Below, piece by piece: positions 50,896-59,920 of a stretch of DNA of 64,000 nt. The notes under the pieces are model-generated. The model did no database searches. It saw only the letters and a program-made list of their open reading frames with translations, and had not been told where the DNA came from. A program made the position numbers and the translations under genes. Source of the stretch: Catellatospora sp. IY07-71 (GTDB taxonomy: Bacteria; Actinomycetota; Actinomycetes; Mycobacteriales; Micromonosporaceae); NCBI RefSeq assembly GCF_018326265.1, contig NZ_AP023360.1:5241501-5305500 (forward strand), written 5' to 3'. Position 1 is the stretch's first letter; each line of letters opens with the position of its first letter.

Positions 50896-52366
50896 TTGCC
50901 GTCAATGATCGTTGTGGGAGCCGGACCGGCCGGTCTGGCCTGCGCCATCACGGCCGCCGACCGGGGCGCCAGCGTCCTGCTGCTGGAGAAGGCGACCGAC
51001 ATCGGCGGCGCGCTGCCGTACTCTGGCGGCCACCTGTCCGCCGGAGGCTACTCCCTGCAACACCGCCGTGGCATCGATGACGACCCCGAGCGCCACTTCG
51101 CCGACGTCTGGCGCATCGGGCGCGGCGCGGGCCGCGAGGACCTCACCCGGCTGTCGCTGGCCGAGCAGCCGGCAGTGCTGGAATGGCTGATCGGCGCCGG
51201 GTTCGCCGCCGATCCCGGCACGCCGCGCATCGTGCACGGGCACGATGCCATACCGCACCCCCCGGACCGTGCACGCCACCACGGTCCCGGGCGGGCCGGC
51301 GATCCTCGACGCGCTGCGGCGGCTGCTCGACCCCCACCTCGCGGCGGGACGCGTCCGGCTGCTGCCAGGCGTACGGGTCACCGCGCTGGTCACCGAGCAC
51401 GGCCGGGTCACCGGCGTCACCGCCGAGGACGGCACGACCTGGCCAGCACCCGTGGTGGTGCTCGCCACCGGGGGCTTCGGCTACGCGCCCGACCTGTTCG
51501 CCGAGCTGGAAGGCGCGCCGCTGACCACCTCGGCCGCGCCCACCTCCACCGGCGACGGCCTGCGCCTGGGCCGGGCCGCCGGGGAGGGGCTGCAGGGGCT
51601 CGGCCGGTACCTGCCGACCTTAGGCGGGTTGCCGCCTGCCGAGGGGGACCTGCGTGTCGACTGGACGCACCGGCCGCACCTGGTGGCCCCGGAACGCCCG
51701 CCGTGGGAGATCTACGTCGACCGGGCCGGGCGGCGCTGGGTCGCCGAGGACGACCCGAGCATCGACCGCAAGGAGCGGGCGCTCGTCGGCATCGATCAGA
51801 TGACGTTCTGGATGGTGTTCGACGCCCGCGCGCTTCGCGAGTCGCGCCCGATGGTCCACGGCTGGAGCGGCGAGCAGCTGCACGCCATGTGCGGCCGCCG
51901 CCGCGGCGTGCACCGCGCCGGCGACGTGGGCACGCTGGCCGCCCGCGCCGGCATCGACGCGGCGGGGCTGCGCGAGTCGGTCGCCCGCTACAACGCCTTC
52001 GTCGCGGCCGGCCACGACGGCGACTTCGGCCGCTCGCACCTGCCCGCGCCGGTGGCCGAGCCGCCGTTCTACGCCGTGGAGAACCACCCGGTCACGCTGA
52101 TCACCTTCGCCGGTCTGGACGTCGACGAGCAGTCGCGGGTGCGCCGCGCAGACGGTGCGGTGATCCCCGGCCTGTACGCGGTCGGGGAGGTCATCGGCGC
52201 GGCGGCGGTCAACGGCAACGCGTTCTGCTCGGGCATGTGCCTGACCCCGGCGATGGCGTTCGGCCGCCTGGTCGGGCGGGCGCTGGCCGCGTCCGCGCAC
52301 GCGGGCGGCCGGGCGGTCACGGACGCAGCGTCGTCGAGTGGCGGAACGAGAAACCCGTCGACCTGA
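50896..52366 (+). pseudogene. FAD-dependent oxidoreductase (fumarate reductase/KstD-like), 1-nt frameshift
   Basis: The first frame (TTG 50896 with GGGGG in front) gives the FAD motif MIVVGAGPAGLACAITAADR and runs to RIVHGHDA. The protein then continues in another frame as YRTPRTVHATTVPGGPAILD and on to the C-terminal motif GLYAVGEVIGAAAVNGNAFC. Deleting one A near 51249 joins the two parts into one ~490-residue flavoprotein. Family members reduce double bonds or dehydrogenate ketosteroids; the substrate here is unknown. Either the gene is broken or the base is a sequence error. Confidence 0.75.
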
Positions 52367-52538
52367 GCCGCGCCGACGATCCGTCGGCAGGAACGCGGTG
52401 CGCGGCAGTGCCCCCCGTGCCACGACGAAGTCCTCGAAGCCGTCGTACCGGTCCATCCGTCACCTCCGCACCTGTACACGCGGGCTGGCCCGGGAAGGTT
52501 GATGCTTCTGGCGGTGCTCCGCCGGCATCGATGGGTGG

Positions 52539-53624
52539 TCAACCGCCTAGCGCGACGACGTGAGCGGTGCGGGCGGGGGTGCGGCCGGCGAGCACCTCCA
52601 GCCATGCGGTGCGTAGCGCTTCGGGGCCATGGCCGAGCTGGACGTCGACCCACTTTTCGGCTTCGGCCGAGAACCGCTGCCAGGCCTGCGCGAAGCGGGC
52701 GTCGAGCCCGTCCCGGCCCCAGTCGGCGGTCCGTTTGCGCATCTGGTCAGGCGCGAAGAACACCGCCTGCGCGCTGGCCGCATTCGGCGTCTGCGCGGTG
52801 AGCCCGACGGCGATGTCGCGTACCAGTTGGTCGCCGAGGTGTTCACGGAGTGTGGCGCGCAGGTCGGCGCGGCCGGACAGGTCCAGGTACGCCGTAGGCG
52901 CCGTGCGCGCGAGTTCGGTGATCCGGTCGTAGGTGAGCACTGCGTCGTAGCAGCCCAGCTCACGGGTGAACGCTGCGTTGGCGGGGGAGGTGAGGCCGAT
53001 GACACGTGGCCCGGCACCACGCAGTTCGAACGCCGCGGCGTAGGCGGTCTTGCTCGACGCGGATGACAGCACCAGGGTCCGCGCACCGTGGAAGCCGTTG
53101 TCGATCAGGTGGTCGGCGAGCATGAACGAGGTGAAGAACAGGGGCCGGAACAGGATCAGCAGGTCTTCGCGGTCGGGCTCGTAGGCGGCGTCACCGGTGG
53201 TCAGCCGGTAGGCGTTGTAGGGCGAGGGCAGCTGCGCGCGGTGCGGGGTGGCGTCGCGGAATCCGTGCTCGTCGACCCGCTGCGGGCGCACCAGCAGGTG
53301 CGAGGCGGGCGGCAGGTAGCCGTAGAGGCGCTGACCGGGCTCGACGCCGGCGACAGTGGACTGTTCGACCTCGCAGAAGCCCCACAGCGGCGGCAGGCCC
53401 CGGCTCGGATCCAGGCCTCGGGGCGCGGGCGGGAAGAACTCCCAGTACCGGAAGGAGTCACCGAGCACCGCGTAGGTGATGTTGTTGGCGGTGAGACCGA
53501 CCCGGTCCACCCGCAGCAGCACCTCGCCAGGTTCTGGTCGCGGCACCGAGGACGTGACGACCGCCGTGTCGGCGAGGTCGTCGCGGGCCACACTCATCGT
53601 CCACGCGCCTGTGGCGTCGGTCAT
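52539..53624 (-). CDS. DUF2855 family protein
   Basis: A 361-residue protein from ATG 53624 with AGGAGC in front. It has the DUF2855 pattern: PGEVLLRVDRVGLTANNITY near the start, YWEFFPP, WGFCEVEQS and YRPLFFTSF-like LFRPLFFTSFMLADHL. The fold resembles medium-chain dehydrogenases (LVLSSASSKTAYAAAFELRG would be the cofactor region) but without zinc ligands. The biochemical role is unknown. It is convergent with the flavoprotein gene; no operon partners are seen. Confidence 0.8.
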   Translation of the reverse strand: MTDATGAWTMSVARDDLADTAVVTSSVPRPEPGEVLLRVDRVGLTANNITYAVLGDSFRYWEFFPPAPRGLDPSRGLPPLWGFCEVEQSTVAGVEPGQRLYGYLPPASHLLVRPQRVDEHGFRDATPHRAQLPSPYNAYRLTTGDAAYEPDREDLLILFRPLFFTSFMLADHLIDNGFHGARTLVLSSASSKTAYAAAFELRGAGPRVIGLTSPANAAFTRELGCYDAVLTYDRITELARTAPTAYLDLSGRADLRATLREHLGDQLVRDIAVGLTAQTPNAASAQAVFFAPDQMRKRTADWGRDGLDARFAQAWQRFSAEAEKWVDVQLGHGPEALRTAWLEVLAGRTPARTAHVVALGG

Positions 53625-53771
53625 CGCGGGGCTCCTGTTCTGAGCGAGCGGACGGCCCGAGGCCGGCGGACATCTGCTCGGATGTTGCCACTTGTCACGG
53701 CCGCGAACATCGGCAAGATCGCCAGTGTGTCCTGGCGCTGACAGCGGGCACGACCTCAGCGCCACGTTTGT

Positions 53772-54000
53772 CTACTCGTGCGGTTCGGCCGGTCGTGGGA
53801 TCGTCACCGTGACGGTGAGGCCGCCGCCGGGCCGGGGCCGAGCGGTCACGGTGCCGTCGTGTGCGGTGGTGATGGAGGCGACGATCGCGAGGCCGAGGCG
53901 TCGAGGGTGGTGCGCATGACTGTCAGCGGAGTGCGCAGCTCGTGCCCGGCGTTGGCGACGAATCGGCGCTGGCTGTCGAACGCGGCTGTCGCAGTTGGAA
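53772..54000 (-). pseudogene. Sensor histidine kinase remnant with internal deletion
   Basis: The minus strand reads FDSQRRFVANAGHELRTPLT, the HisKA box with its histidine, and shortly afterwards, in another frame, RLGLAIVASITTAHDGTVTA to the stop, the G2 box and end of the ATPase domain. About 80-100 residues between them are deleted. The N-terminal sensor part is absent too. Confidence 0.7.
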
Positions 54001-54168
54001 ATTGGTGGTCACGCGGTGGGATGACGCCCGGCAGCTCGGCGATTCTCGCCCGGTCGACCTGCGGACGCCGCCGCGCACTGACCTCTCGGGCCGCCGCCGG
54101 CCGCGCATCGTCCAGCTCGCCGGTGCACTTCGCCGCTCCATTGCACAGTGCCGTGCATCAATGCAAGC

Positions 54169-54723
54169 ATGTGCTTCGTGCTCTTTCTGCGACGCCATGG
54201 TTGGTGGCTTCTACCTGAGCTGGTCGTTATTGTCGCGATCCTCACTGCGGGCCTGGTGGCCGCGAAGCCCGACCCCTTTCCGGATCAACTGGCCGCCCGC
54301 GCGCAGACGGCGCTGGAGCAACTCGCACCGGGCGAGCTTGAGCTCTACCGACCCAGCGGGCATGCCGCGGAGCACGGGGGCAGGGTCCTGTGTGCCGCCG
54401 AGCCATTCGGAACGGAACCTCCAACCCCCAGGCGGATCGAGGACGTCCGGGTCATCTATGCCGTCTACTTCTGTGCGATCGTCCAGCCGGGCACCGCGTG
54501 GGACTATGCGAGCCGCAGTTCGGGTCCGGCGGTCATCACGCTGACGGACCCGCCGGCCGTCCAGACTGCGAAGTCTGGTCCGGATCCGGATCGAGTATGG
54601 GCGATGATCCCCGACGGTCTGGAGCAGAAGGCAGCCGCCAGTCTCCGTGAATGGGGCAGGCTGGCCGGGCTGCGCACGCGCTACGAACAGGCGGCCGAGT
54701 CGGCGCTGGACTCTGGAAACTGA
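54169..54723 (+). CDS. Membrane-anchored protein of unknown function
   Basis: A protein of about 184 residues; the frame opens at GTG 54148, and ATG 54169 is preferred only because it is nearer to the hydrophobic start. One helix (WLLPELVVIVAILTAGLVAA) anchors a soluble domain that would lie outside the cytoplasm. It has two cysteines (RVLCAAEPF, VYFCAIVQ) that could pair. No family is recognised. It lies between remnants and the LPMO gene. Confidence 0.5.
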   Translation: MCFVLFLRRHGWWLLPELVVIVAILTAGLVAAKPDPFPDQLAARAQTALEQLAPGELELYRPSGHAAEHGGRVLCAAEPFGTEPPTPRRIEDVRVIYAVYFCAIVQPGTAWDYASRSSGPAVITLTDPPAVQTAKSGPDPDRVWAMIPDGLEQKAAASLREWGRLAGLRTRYEQAAESALDSGN

Positions 54724-54934
54724 TTTCGCGGCGTTGTCATGGGAGCGATCTCATGTCAAGCTGTCGATGTCTGATTTTTCAGACCGGTCGGGAGCCGAGC
54801 AACGGGCGCACAGAGGTCGATTTCGTGTGCGCCGCGGGGCACGGCATGCGTCGGCAACTCCCTGAAGGCCGATGCTCTGCGCGCTCTGTTTCCGGCAGGC
54901 GTCGGCCTATCCGCCACAAGGAAAGGACGACAGG

Positions 54935-56083
54935 GTGAACCGCAGACGCCAACTCTTGGCGAGTCTGGCCGCAGCAGTGATGACGGCGAGCGTCGGCTTC
55001 GCAGTGATCAATACGTCTGCGGCGCAGGCCCACGGCGTGACGATGTTCCCGGGCAGCCGCACCTGGCTGTGCTACCAGGACGGGCTTCGGGGCAACGGGT
55101 CGATCGTCGCCTACAACCCGGCATGTGCCGCCGCGATCGAGGCGAGCAAGAGCTCCTCCGATCCCAGCGGCACCACACCGTTGTACAACTGGTTCGCGGT
55201 GCTGCGCTCCGACGCAGGAGGCCGCACCACCGGTTACATCCCGGATGGACAGCTGTGCAGCGGCGGGACCGGCGGGCCGTACAACTTCACCGCCTACAAC
55301 GCGACTCGCACGGACTGGCCGTTGACCCACCTCACCTCGGGGGCCAACATCCAGTTCCGGCACAGCAACTGGGCACACCACCCAGGCACGTTCCACCTGG
55401 CCATCACCCGCCAGGGCTGGAGCCCCAGTTCGCCACTGGCCTGGAGTGACCTGCAGGAATTCGCGAGTGTCACCAACCCGCCGGCGAACGGCGGGCCGGG
55501 CGGGCTGAACTACTACTACTGGAACGCACAGTTGCCGTCCGGCCGCAGTGGCCGGGCCATCCTGTACATCCGGTGGGTGCGCTCGGACAGCAACGAGAAC
55601 TTCTTCAGCTGCTCCGACGTCACCTTCGACGGGGGCAACGGCCAGGTGACCGGCGTCGGCCCCAACCAGACGCAGCCTCCGCCGAGCTCGCCGCCACCGT
55701 CGAACCCGCCGCCGTCGTCCCCGCCGCCGTCGAACCCGCCGCCGTCGAGCCCGCCGCCGTCGTCCCCTGCGCCCGGCGGAGCATGCTCGGCGACGTACTC
55801 GCAGGCCGGCCAGTGGAACTACGGATTCCAAGGCGCGGTCACGGTGCGAAACAACAGTTCCAGCACCAGCCTCAGCGGCTGGACCGTCAGAGCGACATTC
55901 GCAAACGGGCAGACGGTCACGCAGTCGTGGGACAGCACCTACAGCCAGAGCGGCAACGTGGTGACGTTCCGCAACGCCGCCCACAACGGCAACATCGAAC
56001 CGAGCGGCACGAGATCGCTCGGCTTCCTCGGGAACTGGTCGGGAAGCAACTCCCCGCCAAGTCTCACGTGCTCCAGTCCGTAA
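54935..56083 (+). CDS. AA10 lytic polysaccharide monooxygenase with CBM2
   Basis: A 382-residue secreted copper enzyme starting at GTG 54935. The signal peptide (MTASVGFAVINTSAAQA) is cut before His33, the first ligand of the copper histidine brace (HGVTMFPGSRTW). The second brace His is in NWAHHPGTFHLAI. The AA10 domain runs to about residue 230. It is followed by a Pro/Ser linker (PPPSSPPPSNP repeats) and a C-terminal CBM2 (about 280-382) bounded by two cysteines, with GQWNYGFQG and LGFLGNWSG. It would oxidise crystalline cellulose or chitin; CBM2 favours cellulose. A terminator follows. Confidence 0.93.
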   Translation: MNRRRQLLASLAAAVMTASVGFAVINTSAAQAHGVTMFPGSRTWLCYQDGLRGNGSIVAYNPACAAAIEASKSSSDPSGTTPLYNWFAVLRSDAGGRTTGYIPDGQLCSGGTGGPYNFTAYNATRTDWPLTHLTSGANIQFRHSNWAHHPGTFHLAITRQGWSPSSPLAWSDLQEFASVTNPPANGGPGGLNYYYWNAQLPSGRSGRAILYIRWVRSDSNENFFSCSDVTFDGGNGQVTGVGPNQTQPPPSSPPPSNPPPSSPPPSNPPPSSPPPSSPAPGGACSATYSQAGQWNYGFQGAVTVRNNSSSTSLSGWTVRATFANGQTVTQSWDSTYSQSGNVVTFRNAAHNGNIEPSGTRSLGFLGNWSGSNSPPSLTCSSP

Positions 56084-56099
56084 CCACGAGTGGCAGGAC

Positions 56100-56130
56100 G
56101 GCGGGTGCCTTCGAGCAGAGGGCGCCCGCC
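56100..56130 (+). terminator. Terminator after the LPMO gene
   Basis: GGCGGGTGCC (56100-56109) pairs with GGCGCCCGCC (56121-56130), one G-T pair, 11-nt loop, 16 bp after the stop. Confidence 0.65.
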
Positions 56131-56134
56131 CTTC

Positions 56135-56698
56135 TCACCGGGCCGCGCGGCCACGGCGGGCAGCGCTGTGCGGGCCGGCGGCTCGTGCCGGGATCGGTCG
56201 CTCGGCCAGCAGCGCACGGAACTCGGCATCGGAATCCGCCACGACGGTATGGTGCACCCGCCGGTACGTGTCGAGGCTTCGGTTCGCCGGCCACTGCTCG
56301 TCCGTGAACTCCCGTGGCAACCGCGGGTCGACGCGCAGCAGCGCCAGCCAGTCCGCCACCAGCGTCGTGCGCATGCTCAGCGCGGTGCTCGCGCCCACAG
56401 CCGAGGGGTCGGCCCAGGTGCCGATGAAGTTGAGATGCTCGGCGCGTATCGCCTCGATGTCCCAGGCAGCGTTGACGCTGTCGGCGACGGGATAGCCGGG
56501 CAGCTCGCGAGCGTGGAAGGCCAGGATGGCGCTGGCGGGCAGCTCCGCGCGCAGTGGCTCCAGCGCGGACTCGAGATCGACTTCCGCGGGTGCGAGCCAC
56601 AGCCGGTCACGCAGTGGCGCGAACCCCGCCCAGGCCAGCGTGGGCCGGAGGTGATGGCGTAGGCTGCGCTGCTCCTCGGGGATCGAGAAGGTCAGCGG
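56135..56698 (-). pseudogene. PaaX-family repressor, C-terminal two thirds only
   Basis: Read across the region, one minus frame gives LTFSIPEEQRSLRHHLRPTL, AWAGFAPLRDRLWLAPAEVD, ELPGYPVADSVNAAWDIEAI and LLRVDPRLPREF. This is the middle and C-terminal part of a PaaX-type regulator of aromatic or phenylacetate pathways. The winged-helix N-terminus is absent. The join is inside the MmcQ-like frame at about 56699. No start codon suits a functional product. Confidence 0.7.
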
Positions 56699-57101
56699 GG
56701 AGGGCGGCCTGGGCGACGAGGAACTTCGGGGCCATCTCGCAGTAGCTGTCGGTGATCAGTTCGGTGGTCTCGGTCCAGTCGGTGTGGTCACCGAGGACGG
56801 TGGCGACGACGTTATGGCCCCAAGGGGCGCGAAAGTACGGGAAGCCGCGGGTGGTAAGGCTGAGTAGGTCGTCGATGGGTACGCGAAACGTCATCACGGT
56901 CGGTGCCTCCCCGGCGATCAGGTGCCGGGCGTAGACCGGGAAACGTTCCGGGTCCGGCGTGTAGACGTGGGCGACCGTCCGCGTGCGGATCCGCCAGCGG
57001 ACGCCGATCCAGGCTGGTTCCTCGTACGTGTCGGGCAACCGTCGGCAGATCGGTCGCAGCCGGTCCAGGATCTCTGGTGGCACGTCTCCAGGGCTGGACA
57101 T
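56607..57101 (-). pseudogene. MmcQ/YjbR-family gene, 3' end fused to PaaX remnant
   Basis: From ATG 57101 the frame reads SSPGDVPPEILDRLRPICRR, EEPAWIGVRWRIRTRTVAHV, FRAPWGHNVVATVLGDHTDW and ITDSYCEMAPKFLVAQAALP, an almost complete MmcQ/YjbR-like domain of about 134 residues. The remaining ~30 residues are the PaaX DNA read out of frame. A truncated but folding protein is possible. No operon partner is intact. Confidence 0.65.
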
Positions 57102-57356
57102 CCGCCGATAGTAACGGTTGTGAGTGAACTTCGCGTGCCGGTCGCTCGTCGCAGCCTTGGCGAGCCTGAGAAGCCAGGCCAGACCGCCCAGCTTGGCGAC
57201 GGCGATCACAGCCTCTCTTGGTGCGACCGTGGGCCGGTCGAGCGCGATCGTCACGTCCAGGGAGTGGATGACGGCATGGCTGAGTGCACCGGCTGCACCG
57301 CCGCCCGGCGGCTGCCACGCGTGCAGTCTTGGCGATCGGAGCTGGTCGAGAAGGTC
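57102..57356 (-). pseudogene. Mycothiol-dependent isomerase-like (MDMPI_N) fragment
   Basis: In the same frame as the MmcQ-like gene and just upstream: LLDQLRSPRLHAWQPPGGGA, then LSHAVIHSLDVTIALDRPTV. This is the AH-x-x-HxxD metal-binding section of maleylpyruvate-isomerase-like (TIGR03083) proteins. The N-terminal helices are missing, and the sequence loses similarity before 57102. Confidence 0.55.
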
Positions 57357-57361
57357 GACGA

Positions 57362-57642
57362 GCGGCAGCGATCGCGTCCGGCACCCCGCATGTGGTGCTC
57401 GCACACGGAGCGGACCGCCCGGACAACGCCCGCCGGCTGCACGCCCTCGGACTTGCCGAGTGGCTGCCCGCGGCACGGTGGCAGGTCGACGCGGTAGCCG
57501 AGCTCATCATCCGCGTGCTGACCGAACCGGCATACCGCGACCGAGCGTACACATTGGCGACCACATGGACCCGGACCGGACTGCCGCCGAGGCATGCATC
57601 CACCTCGAGGCACTGCTCGGCCGGCAGGTCCACGGGACCTGA
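57362..57642 (+). pseudogene. Glycosyltransferase (GT1/MGT type) C-terminal remnant
   Basis: AIASGTPHVVLAHGADRPDN followed by ARRLHALGLAEWLPAARW is the donor-binding end of macrolide-type glycosyltransferases. The last part (DPDRTAAEACIHLEALLGRQ) continues in another frame near 57565-57640, so a frameshift is present. It is antiparallel to the neighbouring remnants and lacks the N-terminal half. Confidence 0.6.
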
Positions 57643-57785
57643 TCGGGCTGCGGTGGGGTGGCCCACATCCTCCGGTGACCGCTGGCGCGCCGCTTCGGAC
57701 CATCCGGCCCGACGTATCGGTGCAAGGGTCACCGGCCGGACGGGCCGCCGCGCCGCGACAACGCGGCGCGGCAGATCCGAAACAG

Positions 57786-57800
57786 TCCGAAACTTTCGGA
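57786..57800. promoter_or_regulatory. Xylanase regulatory palindrome, distal
   Basis: TCCGAAACTTTCGGA is a perfect palindrome around a central C and contains CGAAA-N-TTTCG exactly. It lies about 155 bp upstream of the proximal -35 box. Confidence 0.6.
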
Positions 57801-57934
57801 ATCCGCAGGCCGTGCGTCGCCCCACTTCTTCCGACTCGATACCGACATATCGACGCCTGCCCAACACGACCGACCCCACGCCACTTCGATCTGTGAAACG
57901 TCCCGCTGGTCCAGCCAACCCGGGCATGATTTCC

Positions 57935-57949
57935 GAAATGTTTCCGGAA
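57935..57949. promoter_or_regulatory. Xylanase regulatory palindrome, proximal
   Basis: CCGAAATGTTTCCGG keeps GAAA and TTTC arms with a 2-nt spacer and CCG/CGG ends. It directly abuts the -35 box of the promoter at 57956, so a bound repressor would block RNA polymerase. Confidence 0.5.
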
Positions 57950-57955
57950 GTTGTT

Positions 57956-57985
57956 GACAGTGCGACAAGGTGGGATCCATATTGG
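57956..57985 (+). promoter_or_regulatory. Promoter of the GH11 xylanase gene
   Basis: TTGACA (57956-57961) followed after 18 bp by CATATT (57980-57985). It is the best sigma-70-like promoter in the region and implies a leader of roughly 190 nt. Confidence 0.5.
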
Positions 57986-58182
57986 TGCGATCGACAGACA
58001 TCGCTGTCGGTCCGGGCCAACCGCGGCCCGGCACTCCGGTCGTCGAACGCATGACGACTGGCCCCACCACCGCGTGGTACGGCCCACGCACGGTGGCCCG
58101 ACACCACGGCCACCGACAGTCCTACCGGGTCGTATCACCCTGTCACACCTTTTCGCCAGCCTTCACGAGGAGGAGCACGCAC

Positions 58183-59319
58183 ATGCACGAGGCACCCATC
58201 CAACGGAAGAGCCGCAGAGGCGGCCGCCTCAGAATGCTCATCGGCGGCGCCTGCGCCGTCGTGGCGGCCGTCGCCAGCACGTTGATGGCCACCAACGCTT
58301 ACGCCGAGGCCGACCGGCAGGTCTGCTCGAACACCACCGGCACGCACAACGGGTTCTACTTCTCGTTCTGGAAAGACAGTGGCGACGCCTGCATGGTGCT
58401 GCGCGAGAACGGCCGCTACTCCAGCTCCTGGAGCAGGAGCACCAACAACTGGGTCGGCGGCAAGGGTTGGGCCACCGGTAGCCGGCGGACGGTCAGCTAC
58501 TCGGGCACCTACAACCCGGGCAACAACAACACCTACCTCGCCCTGTACGGGTGGACGCGGAACTCGCTGATCGAGTACTACGTTGTGGAGAACTTCGGCA
58601 GCTACAACCCGAGCAGCGGCGCTCAGCGGCTGGGCACGGTCACCACCGACGGCGGCACCTACGACATCCTGCGCAGCCAGCGGGTCAACCAGCCGTCGAT
58701 CGACGGCACCGCCACGTTCTACCAGTACTGGAGCGTGCGCCAGCAGAAGCGGAGCAGTGGCACCATCACCTTCGCCAACCACGTCGACGCCTGGGCCCGC
58801 GTCGGCCTCAACCTCGGCAGCAGCTGGGCCTACCAAGTCATGGCGACCGAGGGCTACCAGAGCCAGGGAAGCTCCGACATCACCGTCCGGGAAGGCACCA
58901 ACCCCGATCCTGGACCCACCACTAGTCCGCCGCCGAGCGGTACCAGCCAGATGATTGTGGGTCAGCAGTCCGGCAGGTGTCTCGACGTCCCGAACTCGAG
59001 CACCACCAACGGCACCCAGCTCCAGTTGTACGACTGCTGGGGTGGCTCGAACCAGCGGTTCACTCACACCTCAAGCAGGCAGCTGACGGTGAACGGCAAG
59101 TGTGTGGACGCCTCAAATGGGGGCACCAGCAACGGCACCGCGGTGATCCTCTATGACTGCCACGGCGGCGCGAACCAGCAGTGGAATGTCAACAACGGCA
59201 CCATCACCAGCGCGCAGTCAGGGCTGTGCCTCGACGCTGGCGGCACCGGCAACGGGACGAAGATCCAACTGTACAGCTGCTGGGGCGGGTCGAACCAGCA
59301 GTGGAGCTTCCGGAACTGA
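58183..59319 (+). CDS. Secreted GH11 endo-1,4-beta-xylanase with CBM13
   Basis: A 378-residue enzyme; ATG 58183 has GAGGAGGAG in front. A long signal peptide ([20 protein letters not shown], residues 18-37, to NAYA) leads to the GH11 jelly roll (about 45-240). The nucleophile Glu is in [13 protein letters not shown] and the acid/base Glu in [15 protein letters not shown] short Pro/Thr linker precedes a ricin-type CBM13 (about 255-378) with three repeats containing [20 protein letters not shown] and [10 protein letters not shown], each with a QxW-type ending. It would cut xylan outside the cell and feed the importer at 37-41 kb. A terminator follows. Confidence 0.95.
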   Translation: MHEAPIQRKSRRGGRLRMLIGGACAVVAAVASTLMATNAYAEADRQVCSNTTGTHNGFYFSFWKDSGDACMVLRENGRYSSSWSRSTNNWVGGKGWATGSRRTVSYSGTYNPGNNNTYLALYGWTRNSLIEYYVVENFGSYNPSSGAQRLGTVTTDGGTYDILRSQRVNQPSIDGTATFYQYWSVRQQKRSSGTITFANHVDAWARVGLNLGSSWAYQVMATEGYQSQGSSDITVREGTNPDPGPTTSPPPSGTSQMIVGQQSGRCLDVPNSSTTNGTQLQLYDCWGGSNQRFTHTSSRQLTVNGKCVDASNGGTSNGTAVILYDCHGGANQQWNVNNGTITSAQSGLCLDAGGTGNGTKIQLYSCWGGSNQQWSFRN

Positions 59320-59370
59320 CCCGGCGCCACGGGGCCAGGCACGGACCGGTCTGACACCGAAGGCAGGTGC

Positions 59371-59404
59371 GGCTGGGGTGCCGACGATGGTCGGCACCCC
59401 AGCC
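59371..59404 (+). terminator. Terminator after the xylanase gene
   Basis: A perfect 15-bp stem, GGCTGGGGTGCCGAC (59371-59385) and complement (59390-59404), with a GATG tetraloop. Confidence 0.85.
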
Positions 59405-59452
59405 TCCGTGCGGGGCCATCCGGCGGGGTGCCCGGGATGGACGGTCTGCCGG

Positions 59453-59653
59453 CAGCGCCTGGGCCAGGTTCTGGCGCAGGTAGAGCAGGACGACCAGCAC
59501 GCAGCGGTAGGGACCGACAGCGCGGCGACGGTTCGGGTCCAGGTCGGAGTGGGCGTAGACGTCGAGTACGAGCCGGTCGACTTGATCGCTGGTCAGGCCC
59601 GTCATAGTCTCTACCCGCGACGGCCTGTCCGCGAAGATCGTTTGTGTTGTCAC
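59453..59653 (-). pseudogene. IS5-type transposase N-terminal fragment
   Basis: From GTG 59653: TQTIFADRPSRVETMTGLTS, DQVDRLVLDVYAH and VLVVLLYLRQNLAQAL, the helix-turn-helix start of IS5-group DDE transposases. After about 67 residues the homology ends; the DDE domain is missing. It is a scar of an insertion beside the xylanase gene. Confidence 0.65.
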
Positions 59654-59873
59654 AAGCCAAGTGATCTACCCGCGGGCGGCCGTCGCGTCCATTTCCGACA
59701 CGTCACAGGTTGATCACGCTGGTGCGACCGCATTCATCGGCGATCGTCGACTGAATAGTGCTCTAAGATCGAGGTGGGCAGGCTTGCCAGGTCTTGATGA
59801 TGCGGGAATCCCAATCGCCGCTAGCACCTCGGCGCGTGTCGTGGATCGTGTTCGATAATGACGGGTGGAAGGC

Positions 59874-59902
59874 CTCGGGGCCGTCGACGCGACGGCCCCG
59901 AG
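59874..59902 (-). terminator. Terminator after the GH95 gene
   Basis: A perfect 13-bp stem, CTCGGGGCCGTCG (59874-59886) and complement (59890-59902), with a 3-nt loop, 19 bp after the stop. Confidence 0.8.
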
Positions 59903-59920
59903 ACTTCGCATTCGTTGGAG

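Larger units (their letters stand above)
57643..58182 (+). promoter_or_regulatory. Xylanase upstream region
   Basis: This 540-bp non-coding stretch holds two sites of the type known from Streptomyces xylanase promoters (GAAA-N-TTTC) and one good promoter. They are listed separately. Nothing else was recognised. Confidence 0.45.

Noticed and set aside
55675-55770. Short tandem repeats that could suggest a CRISPR or VNTR
   Set aside because: They encode the Pro/Ser linker (PPPSSPPPSNP) of the LPMO, in frame; there are no unique spacers.
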